From Pampus argenteus (taxonomy: Eukaryota > Chordata > Actinopteri > Scombriformes > Stromateidae): DNA of 64,000 nt. The stretch is from NCBI GenBank assembly GCA_036937835.1, contig CM072870.1, positions 18,380,001-18,444,000 of the forward strand, given 5' to 3'. This document shows positions 38,594-50,060 of this stretch, one piece after another (the first letter of the stretch is position 1; every line of letters begins with the position of its first letter). The notes below the pieces were generated by a model. That model saw nothing but the letters and a program-made list of their open reading frames with translations, was not told the origin of the DNA and made no database searches. Position numbers and translations under genes: made by a program.

Positions 38594-40929
38594 AAGACTC
38601 TGTTGGGTTTGTGTTTAATGAGGCGCTACTGTGTATTCATTCAAAAATAACAGCCATATGGTTGTCATCACTGAACATGCCTCCCCACTTTGCAAGAAAG
38701 TTCAGCACCGTCTCTAAGGGAAGACAATTAGCATTGTGATGTGCAGTGCATCGGGGTGGGCGGAGGTTGTTTTCTTATGTTTGTTCATTAGTTAGTGATA
38801 TGACATTGTTTGGACATATAAATTTGGGGATTGACATTATTAATTGAAGGATTTTGTGCAAAAAATATGTTATCCATTATACACATTGGATGTCTATGCT
38901 AAACATGGTCAAAGTTCAAAAACCTGCGTTTATTTGTATGTAGAAATGCTCCCTGCAAGTCAAAAGCTCAGGCTTCAACCTGCTCTGATTTTCTGACCAC
39001 GTCTTCCCATCACATCAACCACATTAGCCCCTTATCTCAGACAAGCACGCAACAGCTCGTGTAAGAAGACAAATACTTATAACTTGCTCGATTCATGATT
39101 AATTAGTTTGATTCACCTTTGTGAAGAGTTGTAGCCATTTTAATATTTTCAATTTAATTCTTAGCAAGCTGTTTGAATCACCTAGTGGGTATGAGTCATC
39201 ACCTCAGAACAAATAACTCAGTTTTGGACCCCACGTTACCTTAAACACTGGCATTTTTTCCAGTATGTTGGTGCGATCAGATTACATTTGGAAACTCCTT
39301 AGTTAGGTTTGAGGGAGGGATAAATGCACAGACTGAGCCAGTAGGTGTATATTCTGCCATTACACCTCCCTTGCTCCTCTCTCTATGTCTTAGGCCATAA
39401 AACATTTCCCTATTAGCATCCTAGACACTTAGCTGAGAAGCAGCACACTCTTTATATGCAGGCTCAGGAACATGATCATTTCCATTACAATCATTTGGGT
39501 GAAAATATGCAGCAGACACAAACATGACATTAATTTTAATGTGGTGCCACAGCTCTGTTCAATTACATTCCATAAAATATTCACAGGGAATCTCACTCTG
39601 ATTTAGGTAAAGGGGGGTATCGTAAAGTTCACTGGTGTTTCGTGACAGGTATAACACAGCTAAAACTTTCATTCATGGGCTAATGCAGAAGATAATGTAC
39701 AAGTGTGTGTAGGTATTGTTCAAGGTATTATTTATTTACAGGACCCATCACAGGTACATACATATAGTGGGTTATATACTGCAACATCTTGGACTATGTT
39801 GTCATTTTTTTAATATGGAATAGCTACATCTGTTTCAAAACTACCATATGCTATCTTCACAATCACATGTGAAGTGTTACTTGAAGAAATAAAATGAGCC
39901 ACAGTACAAATAACTGTAAGGTAAAGACCAGATCGGTGTCATGCATATAACTTTTGCCACCGTTCAATAAGAAAGAGCCTCGGAGGCCACCTTACTCCAA
40001 GTACAATAGCCATGTGAAATGCCTTCACATTGTCAATAAGGAAGTCTCTGTTGTGACATGAGGCTACTACATTCAGTCATTCATATAACAGACTCTATGA
40101 TACATAGCTAGGATATTTATTTATAGCTTGCCTTTCCAGTGGTGACGGTCTGGTCCTCTCCATTGTTAGGTACTGCCACTTTTTTCAACGTTCATTACAA
40201 ATAGGAGTATGTGACAGGACAAAATGAATTTATCTGAAAGGATCATTGATTTACTTGTTCTGGCACTTTCAAGAGTCTAATGGGATTCTGTATTTGACCT
40301 GTCAACTTTTAGAACAAAAAGAGAGGAGTTAGATGGAGATCAAGAGACTAAGGTTTCCACACTAATGACAAACACTTCATAGCCTATTTTCTCAATGGGC
40401 TTGACTCATATATTTTAATTGTGGGAAGAGTCTCAGTGGCCAAAACAAGTGCAGTATGTGGTTGCTATTCTCTAACAAACCTTGACTGCCTTGACTTTCT
40501 CTTGCCACTGGCATTTTACAGCTCAGGCAAACTCAACATCATTATTGCACCTCTTATTCATTTGCAAGTCAGTCTAGGAATTAAAACATTACCTAACATT
40601 ATTCTGTTCTTGCTGTGTAGTGCAGTGAATAAATACCATTAATTTCATATGCTGGTAATGTCTATTGTTTAGTATAAATACAGCTTAACCTATTTATTGT
40701 AACCTTCCTTTTATGAAAAACTACATGTGAACTGGCAGAGCACCTAAAACTCATTGGTCACATTTGATTGAATGGATCTTTCAGCTTCATTGAACTGATG
40801 TAATCTCTTTAGTCAGAAAACCATGGTTACATATGTTACCCATATCTATGCATTGAAACAGTGTTGAGGGCCTCCTGTGCTTATAGCATTAGGATTATGA
40901 GCAAAGATACAATCTCTTAAAATAGCAAT
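38594..40929. other. noncoding stretch; nothing recognised
   Basis: I see no exon, RNA gene, array or assignable repeat. It ends at the target duplication of the hAT element. Confidence 0.65.
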
Positions 40930-40937
40930 GTTATTAC
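40930..40937. repeat. left target-site duplication of the hAT element (GTTATTAC)
   Basis: This 8-bp word is repeated exactly at 41501-41508, directly outside the right inverted repeat. Eight bases is the target-duplication length typical of hAT transposons. Confidence 0.92.
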
Positions 40938-41500
40938 TAGTGGTGGGCCGTTAACGGCGTTAACGCGCTGCGATAATGCGAGACTCTTATCGAGCGATAT
41001 AAAAAATACCGCCTTTAATCTATTATCAAAATTGGGTTTGAAGCTGGGTCCTATACTAAGCAAACTGATGACTTTCAACGTGATATTTTTAGCGTGGATG
41101 TATAAATTCGGTTTTTGAACCTTTACGCGCCTGTGAATTACCCGAACTACCACACCAAACGTGATAGTCTATCATGGATGCAGCCACGAAGCCGCAAGGC
41201 TTGCTTCAGGAAAAATTCATTTTTAAGAAGCTTCCCGATGGTGGCATCCACAGGACTAAGGTTGTGTGCACCTTATGCAATGCAGAATTGGTTTACTGTA
41301 GGAGTTCTTCCACTCAAATACCACCTGAACGCAACACATCCCTTTGCTATAAGCAGTCAGTGATGCATTTTGCAAACTGATGCATTTTGGCTCCTGTTCT
41401 AATGCATCCCCTGGTTTAAGAAAACCATTCTCAAAGACTTACTTTTAGTCAGTACTTAGGTATTTAGCATTCTGAAAAAAATAATCTATGCCCACCACTA
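40938..41500 (+). mobile_element. hAT-superfamily DNA transposon, internally deleted
   Basis: The 563-bp element begins TAGTGGTGGGC (40938-40948) and ends with its exact complement GCCCACCACTA (41490-41500). It is flanked by the 8-bp duplication GTTATTAC. Just inside the left end lie repeated CGTTAACG words (gttaacggcgttaacgcgc), probably subterminal transposase-binding sites. The 5' part holds the start of a BED-finger transposase. The catalytic hATC and RNase H-like parts are missing, so the copy cannot move on its own. The intact ends and duplication mark a single clean insertion. The style matches teleost ZBED-type hAT families. Confidence 0.93.
41174..41363 (+). pseudogene. hAT transposase N-terminal fragment with broken BED zinc finger
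   Basis: An ATG at 41174 opens a frame reading MDAATKPQGLLQEKFIFKKL, then KVVCTLCNAE, which supplies the CxxC half of a BED-type zinc finger. The expected His half (YHLNATH, HxxxxH) lies in another frame, at about 41319-41339. A frameshift therefore breaks the finger between the two pairs. The first frame stops at 41380 and the second at 41363. A BED finger normally binds the transposon's own ends. The rest of the transposase, about 500 or more residues, is absent. I infer a dead copy. Confidence 0.85.
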
Positions 41501-41508
41501 GTTATTAC
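41501..41508. repeat. right target-site duplication of the hAT element (GTTATTAC)
   Basis: Exact copy of 40930-40937. Confidence 0.92.
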
Positions 41509-43960
41509 TAATAATTATAATTTCAAAATAGAAAAAAAGTCTACATATACTCAACATGTTCTATTCTGATTGCTGTCAAAACTCAGCAAAGGTGTAAAAA
41601 GAAAAGCATCTATATATAAAAAAGAAAAAAAAAACTTGCAATGTGACCCTGACTCCTCAATGCTGACGCTGAAGAGCCGAAAATAAAATTTCCTGTCCCT
41701 CTGACAAACTGTCAACCATACAGGTTTTAAGCATAAATCATCTTATGTTGTATATAATGCTGGAAGGGTGAATGGCTCAGCCTACCAGATGGACTGTAAT
41801 ATCAGCTAAAACTATCAGTTCCCCACAGCTCACCCGGGACAAAACTCCTCTATCACTATTAGAAAGTGTCCACTTCCTGCTAAAAACAGACTTCCTGTCG
41901 CTGTTAGCATCCTCTCCAGTACTCTTGTTGGGTAGATGTGACACCTTGGGAAAAGTGCATGAAGGTTATTCTATTCGCGGTGAAGTGATTCAGCATTTCC
42001 ATTGCAATCTCATAATGAGACATACACATACAGATGTCAGACGTGTATTTTAATATATATATATATAATAGTACAAATTGTCGATCGACGATTGCAAAAT
42101 CTCCACATATACACTTTGAACAAAAACTCAGTGATTGAGTTAAAAAAAAAACCTTTGTCAGGTTTTTGACACATTCCAATATTGTGGTTATTTCAGGGTG
42201 CAACGGCCTACCCTGAAAACCTACATCCTTGTCCATCCTTCACAAAAAGAAGTTCTTCCAAAATGCAATGCCATGAACTGATTCAACAGACATATTTACA
42301 GGACATACAGTACATATGCTGCAAATGGGCCGATAATTAGATTAGATAAAATTGCATTACACTGCACTGACGCTGGCTTACATACTCCATTATTTGGTGA
42401 GCAAAAATAGTTGGCTGAAAGGGTGTAGTAATTTCTTTCTTCCTGTCTCTTGCTTCTTCCTCTTGCTTCTTCTGTGTTGGAAATATAAAGGGTCAAATTT
42501 AACATTTGTACATGAGCGCAGGGAGTTTTGGATTACATCTTTCACTCAAAAAAATTAAAAAAATTAAAATTAAACAAATAAATGAGCACACAAACACAAC
42601 TCCTCATCTCCCTGGGTACTGTGTTAAGAAATGTTCTAGATATTGCGCTATTTACTGTTGTCGCCCTATTTTTTCTTTCTAAGAATCTGTTTTTGTTATC
42701 TCTTTCATATTAAGTGATTTATTTTAGGTAACTAAGTCAGTGCAGCTCCCTGGACATCATTACTGTGTACTCCCTTTTTGTCTGCTGTCCTTGAGCTTTC
42801 TGTTGAATAACGGTTCATGCAACTTCTAATTTCTCAACACAACCTCTGTGTTTGATACTGTTGCTTTTCACACCTGCCCTTCAGAGACACACAACCTGCC
42901 ATGCAGGTGCTGGCAAATACTATGAATCTTAGTAAACCAATGAAACCACTGGTGTCATATTTCTTACTGTTATTTGTGCAGTCCGCAATTGGAAAAGAGA
43001 GAAATTCCCCTGTAGGTTACTACTGACTTGCAGAGTTCACACAAGTCCATGCATGACAAACATGGGCCAGAATAGTTACAGCCAATCAGGACAGAGTATT
43101 TAGCTTGGCCTTTATACAAGATGCCACCTATTATATCTTTGCCCCTGTGATGTTAAATATCTATGCACTCTTGAGCTCAGACATTAAATCCTATTGAAAT
43201 TATGCTGACTAAGTGGTCAGTTATCCAAACAAATGAAGTACTCCTTTAAGAAAAATATCCTTAAAACACTATTACTCTATTTCCCGTCTGTACAAAGTAT
43301 TGTTACAGGATGATGTAATGCCGTGACACCATGCACCTCTTGACGTCAAGTCTGCAGGCTTAGCTGACAGCCTGTCTTTCAATGTGGCTGACAGCCAAAC
43401 AATTTCACCATAGCGACTGCCTCTTCTTCTACCCCAATCCATCTTGTTCAGAGGCAAGTAGCCAGGCCAAGGGGCACTGACAAGGTCCAAATGCCAAGTC
43501 ATATCATGTGTACTCAGACCCTGAGATAGGCATCCCAACAATCTGTGCAGCCAAGCATGTTTGTTTACTTATACAGGTCATCATATCAATGCCTGACCCG
43601 CATGGGGCTGTGCAAAGTCAGAACAAATCATGACACACTATAAGGCATGAATATCCAATAGACGCTCATCATATTTCTCTAAAAACTGTCATCACATCAC
43701 AACTGTCATCCAAAAGAAAATCAGATAAAAGCACACATCAGAACAGACGGCTCCAGAAAACTAGACCGTGTATGATTTCATATAATATATAAGAATTTTA
43801 ACTATATCAGAACCTCATGTAAATTATGACAGTAACTACTACGACTATTTAAAAGTGACCACAGTGACACAGGATCTACAAAACAAGTCAACAGCAGAAC
43901 CTTTACAAAGATAGATTATAGATTAGTTTTATTGCAGGGCAAGTGTGGAATAGCATTTTT
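41509..43960. other. noncoding stretch without a recognisable gene
   Basis: It contains short A-rich runs, an AT run at about 42053-42067, and a GC-richer block at 43310-43560 with a CRE palindrome. The minus frame at 43272-43541 (89 codons) is unidentified. Confidence 0.65.
43339..43350. promoter_or_regulatory. CRE-type palindrome CTTGACGTCAAG
   Basis: TGACGTCA at 43341-43348 is the full consensus site of CREB/ATF bZIP dimers, and the palindrome extends to 12 bp. It lies in a GC-richer block. No promoter is evident, so regulatory use is inference only. Confidence 0.3.
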
Positions 43961-44397
43961 GAACAGGTGTACCTAATACATTGGTAACTGGTTTACATCG
44001 ACAAATGGACCAATCACATTATTTTGTGGCATTTCCTTTAAAACAGCATCAGTTCTCCTCAGTACATCTGCACACAGTTTTTCAAAGTACTTGGCAGGTT
44101 GGTTGTTCCAAGTATCCTGGAGAACTTGCCACAGTTCCTCTGTGGATTCAGGCTGTCTCAGCTACTTCTGTGTCGTCATGTAATCCCAGACCGACTCCAT
44201 GATGTTGAGATCAGGGCTCTCTGGAAACCATCTGTGACTCCTTGTTCTTCTTGTCACTGAAGATAGTTCTTTATGACTGTGGCCATATGTTTAAGGTCAT
44301 TGCTGAATGCTACAGAGGAAAGCCTTTCTGATGGGATTACATTATGGACAGGAATCTAAACATCTAAAGTGCCTAAAACCTTTGCACAGTACTGTAT
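43961..44397 (-). pseudogene. Tc1/mariner transposase remnant (C-terminal half) with one transposon end
   Basis: On the minus strand, from about 44300 to 44000, the translation gives SNDLKHMATVIKNYLQ, a stop, then QEEQGV. After a frameshift it gives WFPESPDLNIMESVWDYM, a second stop after QK, and LRQPESTEELWQVLQDTWNN. These are the NDPKH and SPDLNPIE motifs of DD34E transposases. The second D codon is at 44296-44298 and the final E codon at 44195-44197. The right flank 44370-44397 (gcctaaaacctttgcacagt) resembles a Tc1-like inverted repeat end as I recall it. The N-terminal DNA-binding half and first Asp are deleted, and the other end is not visible. The copy is dead. Confidence 0.87.
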
Positions 44398-44706
44398 AAT
44401 GTGACAATGTCAGATGTTCATATTAAACATGCTCAGTTTCAAATAATGAGGTAAACATATGTAGAGGTAATCCCTGTAAGCAAAAAGCACCGGCTTCAGA
44501 TTCCCCTCAACCCTAGCTTTCCATCATTATTTGTTTCCTACTTTCGAGACAAGCTGACATTAACTCGTGACGCACATTTCTTTGGTTATCTGCTGCAGAG
44601 CTGCAAGGTGTGTCAGCTGCTCTCATTGAAATTCACCACTCCTCTCTGCTAACATTATACAATTTCTATGGCTGATTATGCTCCTATCTTTGTATCGTCT
44701 TCCAGA

Positions 44707-44720
44707 GGGGAGGGGGCGGG
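44707..44720. promoter_or_regulatory. GC-box-like G-rich word (weak)
   Basis: GAGGGGGCGGGGC matches the Sp1/KLF GC-box consensus. It stands alone in AT-rich DNA without a CpG island or exon nearby. Confidence 0.18.
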
Positions 44721-47279
44721 GCAAACAGACAGTGTCCAGAGTGAGTTGGGTGTTTTATGATACCGCTGGCTTTCTTTTGTAGTTAGCCAGTGTAAATGCT
44801 CTTCAGAGATGGCAGTGTAGTCCTAATTATATGGTGAGCTGCCTTCACCACCCATAGCACATCCCACTGGTATTCCAGTACAGCTGCCATACCCACAATG
44901 TGCAACAGTAACTGCATGAACGATGGTCAAAATCAGTCCAAAATGATGTTTGATTATTCCTTATAAAAAAAATAAATAAAAGAAAATCATTAAAATATCA
45001 ATACAATGGTCCCCTTTAATGTATGTGTAAGAAGCAGTGGAGCACTGCATGATGTGCTGTCAGTCATCAGAATTATATTTTCCCATGTAGGTCCATGACA
45101 GTAGCCAAAACTGTTAAATAAAATATGTTTACAGCTCTTGGTTTGTTTTTAAAAAGCCAGTATTAACATAAACTGGACCAGAATTGTTTCCATCGGTTCA
45201 GAACAAATGAACAGAAACAGGTGTAAAAGAGCCCTTAGCATCCTTTTTAGCTTTTTCAGAGGAAGTAAATAATATTTTATTAAAGTATTTGCTCGGCTTG
45301 ATGGGAAGATGAATTCTACCATTAAAGTATTTTTCTAAGGACTGTGTATACGAGCAAGTAAGGACTAAATCCATTTTGTAGAGATCTGGCACCCTCCTAC
45401 ATAAAGAGGGAGAAAAAAACCCAAAACTGGCCTACATGCAAACCAGCTTTTCATCTTGTTGATGGAGCACAACCACAGCAGACAAGTGGAGTAACAACAC
45501 AGCATCGCCTTAACTAGACAGACTGATACAGCAAAAAAAAACAAACAAAAAAAAAACGGCAAAAAGCACAGCCTTACACATGTTACAGCCCTTGCATAAT
45601 GGACAATAAACACAAAGGAAATATTTATACCAGCCTGACAGGGAGAATTTGGCATTCTCCACCTGACAGATCCCAGAGGACGCCTTATAGCAGCTTTTCA
45701 GCATGTTGACAGATATCACAACAGACAAGGCACCCGCTGAAAAGCTCCTCACTTCCTTAAGACTGTAAATACTCAGTTAGGACTTTGTTTAAACCCTGGT
45801 GCCTGCACATCTGTATTTGACATAATCTAATATTCCCAACCAAAAGCAGAAAGCACACAGAAGAAATATTGGTAGGAAAGTACAAGGCTGCATATTTAGT
45901 TTTATATCATTGCGTACGCTTCCGGTTCATGATTTCTCATGTATTAGTTGCTGTTTTAAAGTCATTATATTTATTAAATTCGGATATACCTTAACCATAG
46001 AATTGGAAAATTGGAAGATGCTCACCCGCATACATCCAAACAACTGGAAATGTCTTAATTAAGTATATGTGTGTTTTCTGGTAGTTGCAAAGACACGTTT
46101 GATTTTAATTAGCTGTGTGGACAACGAAGACTGAATCAATAAAAATCCACTTCTTGGATGTTAAACGTGTGAATGTGTCATGTGTGAATGATGGCAGAAA
46201 CAGAACGTCTGATTGGATAAGACACTGAATAAGAAAAATAGAAGCTGCTCTTCCCTGCCAAAAACCATTTTCATCAAGGTAGCGTGAGTAGAACACCTTG
46301 TTCACTCAGGCTCTGTTGTGACAGGACAGAAAGTGAAATAGACAGTAAGTACTACAGTGCAGTGTTTTACATCAATCCAGTGGTTATTCTCTTTATTTTC
46401 ATGGTGGTTGCACACAGCCCCGCTGAAAATGTCAAGCCAAAATGTGAACAGTGAATTTTATAATGATTTATGAGTTCTTGTGTGCATTCGAAGGGGTATT
46501 TATGATGTTATATCTACTTAAGTGTTTTAATGTTGAGCATTCAATAAGAAAAGTGGCCACTTCCAAGAACTTAAGTTACAGTATCTACTCAGCTTCACCA
46601 AGCGTGTATTATATTGTACTCTGAACCAGGAAGGAGACAATTTTGTCTGATTTTGGATAACTTTTAAAACTTGTAGGTTGGTTTAGGTCCATACAGCCAG
46701 TATCTTCACTAGTTTTCTCATAATTCAACACCTCCTGATATGCGGTATATAATGTTTACATGGCAGATGTTACACATGGTCACATGTGCACAGACCATAT
46801 GTACTGGTGTCCCGGGAGTAATGATGTGTTATATTGTGTTTTATTATTGGATTGAGTGTAAAATCACTTCCTGTTTTTGTCTCTGAGCATCTGCTGTATG
46901 TAGCTCAGGTGAAATTATAGTATTTTCTCTCCACTTTTTCCCTGCCGGAGAATTTTTTCAGACATCTGAAATCTACTTGTACAAACCAGGCTAATCTATG
47001 GGATGTCATTTTGTCATTTACTGGATTTAATGGCCATCCTTGCTTGCTTCATTCTTACTTTTGGATTTATGCATGCAGGAGCATTGTTACATAAAATCTT
47101 GATGAGTGCAGCTGCAAGACAGATAATTGCTTTAACAATGTTTTGTGCTAAACTTTGTCACATCGAGACACAGTTCTGTAAATGTTTTTTGTTCTTGCTT
47201 GCATGTGCGAAGTTAGCTCATTTCAAGAAATCCCCCCCCCCTCTTTTAGAAAAATAAAAACAGTTTCTCAGCCACGTAG

Positions 47280-47600
47280 ACATCTGTCTTGCTTCCTTCT
47301 TCTATCCAGCCATCCATTCATGCCTGGTCATCCATTCCACTTCTCACCCGCCTCCCATCCACCACCCTTTTCTGTTCCTTCCTTTTAGTCATCCATCTGT
47401 GACAACCTACACTTCCCTCACACATTTTAAGTTTGTCCATTTGTTGTTCTCTCTCACAACTCAGACACACTCCACCACTCGCCCATTTCGTATGTTTACC
47501 TGTTAGTATCTGTTCATCCTACACAAACTCTCCAGCCTCTTTCCTGACACCTCTCCACTGTCGTTCTCCTGCACGGCACTTTGTCTTCCCACATCATCAT
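47280..47600. repeat. pyrimidine-rich low-complexity tract with CATCCA words
   Basis: C and T dominate the plus strand, and imperfect CATCCATTC-like words recur (47309-47345, 47389-47400). It is probably a decayed simple repeat. Confidence 0.6.
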
Positions 47601-47617
47601 AGTCACATTATAAGATA

Positions 47618-47815
47618 ATGGGCCCCGTGAAAAGCCCCCCTCGCCCTATAGCGCTGTTTTATAGTAGTACTTCACACATGAGTGACTTAGCTTTTTGACT
47701 GCGTGACAAGAAATGGAAATTCATGCAGAGACTCTGGCTTTGGGGCCCCCCTGAGCCCTTAGGCCCCTGGGCCTGGGCCCGTTCAGCCCGTTCAACCTGT
47801 TTGGTAATCCACCCA
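47618..47815 (-). mobile_element. GGCCC-rich interspersed repeat, probably a DNA-transposon remnant
   Basis: The segment starts aatgggccccgtgaaaagcc and ends with gggcctgggcccgttcag, then aacctgtttggtaatccacc. On the minus strand this reads like the terminal part of a fish repeat beginning near ggattaccaaacaggttgaa and continuing with runs of GGGCCC words. I cannot name the family, and no clear inverted repeats or target duplication are visible. Confidence 0.38.
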
Positions 47816-49905
47816 TGCATATCATAGATTGAATCAAATGTTTGTGTTGCAGCTATGAATGTATGATTTCTTAATATCCTCTTCAAAGTTTGCTAAAAAT
47901 CAACCCGGTTCATTTTTAATATGTCTGCAGGAGGCAGGTCATTACTGTTCATAATATCACAAGCGTTACCTCCTGTCATAAACTGATCGGCCTGCTAATG
48001 TCTAAAACCACCAACCAGGGAAGCTGCTTTGGATAAAGTCGATGTATAAATGGTAGCGAGTGTGTGCTTGATTTCATACTCGCTCTCTTAATTTGCTTTT
48101 TGTCTGCTTTTTTATATACTTGTGTAGCCTATTTTAGAGACTATAGACCCATTTTATTTAATATTTGTTTTTTATTTTAAAGCACACATTTATACTTTGC
48201 ATCCATATCTCTGCCAGCTAATGTTGATTGCTTTAGGCAATAGACTCTCTCTGACTGAGGAGCAACTGTAGGTCACTTGATACACCCTACACATAAAAAA
48301 TCTCCTGCACAATTATCACAAAACACATTCATTCATTCTCATTTTATGAAATAATTTTGGAAACCGTTTTGTAGGAATAAAATCAAACATTATTATTACT
48401 TTTTTTTTTTCCACTTTTCTCTGTGCTCTTATTAAGATTTATTTCCAACTGAACTCAATAGACAGATACATGGAAAAGTACTTTATTTAGTCTGAAGGGA
48501 GATTATATTGTCATAGTAGCATTAGACTAATATATATATATAAAAAAAACTACTCAATGTTTCACTATGTGAGGACATTTCAGTGCCAGTTTCCCTCACA
48601 CTTTTATAAATATTTAAGATGTACTGTAGAACACCACGTGGTTTATGCCTCTGTGCTGCTGCAGCAAATTTATTGTACATCCAAAAGTCAGAATTGTTAA
48701 AATTCACATAGAAGATACATTTAATGTGTTTACATATTAATGCTCCATGTCATAGATGTGCTGTGGTTTTACTCGGTGTGAAGAGGACATGCGGGAACAT
48801 CACATGGGTTCCATACACCTCAAAAAGTCAGTTCAGTGAAATGAAAGATATGGTGAAATTGGGAGTAAAATGGAGGGCTGCGAATGTTATTTTTCTAGCG
48901 AGATGAAAAAGGATGCTTTACTTTTTTTCCTTTTTTTTGTATGCAGTGTGGTTTGGGTGTGTTAGGTGTTATTCTTTGGGTTTCAGAACAAGGTAGGGGG
49001 GGCACTGCAGTTAAAACTTCAATCTCTTTCTTTCAGAATCCTTTTTTCTCAAATAAGGAGATAGCTAGAAAAGGAAAGGTGGATCACGATTTTGATTGCA
49101 GCAGAATACAAAATATGGATTTTAAAAATGTTTTATTGTTCTATCTCCTATGTTTACATTACAGACATCTGTTTCATTTTAATAATAGACACAAACAATG
49201 TCATGACATGTTGGACCAAAATGTAGGATATGATGCAGAGCATAATGAAGATGCTGAAAGATCCTAGCTTTGATCTCTTCTGCAGTAAGTCAGTTAATCA
49301 GAAGCCCTATCTGCTCACTCACTATAAATCATTGGATGTAATTCATTTGAATATAACAAAGACACACATATAATGAAACACTGGTAATAAAAGTACAGTG
49401 ATATAAATAATACCAATATGAGTATGAAGCAAGTAGGTTTGGTTGCTATTGGAAACTGCCTTGCAAGGGAGTGGCTGGTGTTGTTCCCCATGTCTCTGAA
49501 TGCTAGTGTAAATAGTCTGTATATATAAATATGCTCTCACACACACAGGCAAAAAGACACAGAAATATCACCATAAGTCCCCCACACACCATAGTCCCAT
49601 CAGAGTACATAAACAAGATGTAACACAAAAAAATAAAAAAAACACAAAAAATGTTTTATGATTTTCTTCTGAGAATCGTGTCCTAATCTGTACTAATTTC
49701 TATACTCTCTGTCACCTATTCCACTAAAGGTAATGGGTCAGTCCAGTCCATATATTTAACAGCATCTAAAAAGAGAAAAAAACCCAAAAACAAACATGTT
49801 TATATTCCTCAAAAGTAATGATAATAAAATCTATAAAATGGACTAATAGTGCTTTTCTATATTGATGAACAAAGTGCAGTTTATCCATCAATTGTTGTTT
49901 TTTTA
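47816..49905. other. noncoding stretch without a recognisable gene
   Basis: It contains the possible SINE tail at 48023-48053, a T run near 48401-48410 and an AT run at about 48530-48541. The frame at 48941-49267 (108 codons) begins at a non-ATG codon and is unidentified. Confidence 0.6.
48023..48053 (+). repeat. possible SINE 3' tail (weak)
   Basis: GCTGCTTTGGATAAAGTCGA followed by tgtataaatgg resembles the conserved tail word (CTTTGGATAAAAGCGTCTG) shared by several fish SINE families. The upstream body is not recognised. Confidence 0.27.
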
Positions 49906-50060
49906 ATTCACCCATTCACTCACACACTGATGGTGACAGAGCTGCCATGCAGGGTACTCGCCTGCCTTTTGGGAGCAACTTAGGGTTCAGTGTCTTGCTC
50001 AACAACACTTCGACATGGATAGGAAGTGATACGAGCTCAACCTGCTGAGCCACAGCTGTG
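49906..50060 (-). mobile_element. tRNA-derived SINE fragment of a common teleost type
   Basis: On the minus strand from 50058 the sequence opens with GTGGCTCAGCAGGTTGAGC, which contains a perfect box A. After a shortened stretch where box B should be, it continues with the central words catgtcgaagtg, then gagcaagacactgaacccta, then agttgctccc. It ends gcatggcagctctgtcacca, then tcagtgtgtgagtgaatggg. This order matches a very common fish SINE as I recall it. Box B and the 3' tail are lost, so the copy is truncated at both functional ends. Such elements are copied by LINE reverse transcriptase. Confidence 0.7.

Larger units (their letters stand above)
44398..47617. other. noncoding stretch without a recognisable gene
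   Basis: It contains a GC-box-like word at about 44707-44720, A-rich runs near 44966 and 45531-45556, a C run at 47231-47241 and pyrimidine-rich sequence at 47280-47600. Frames over the last are compositional. Confidence 0.65.
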
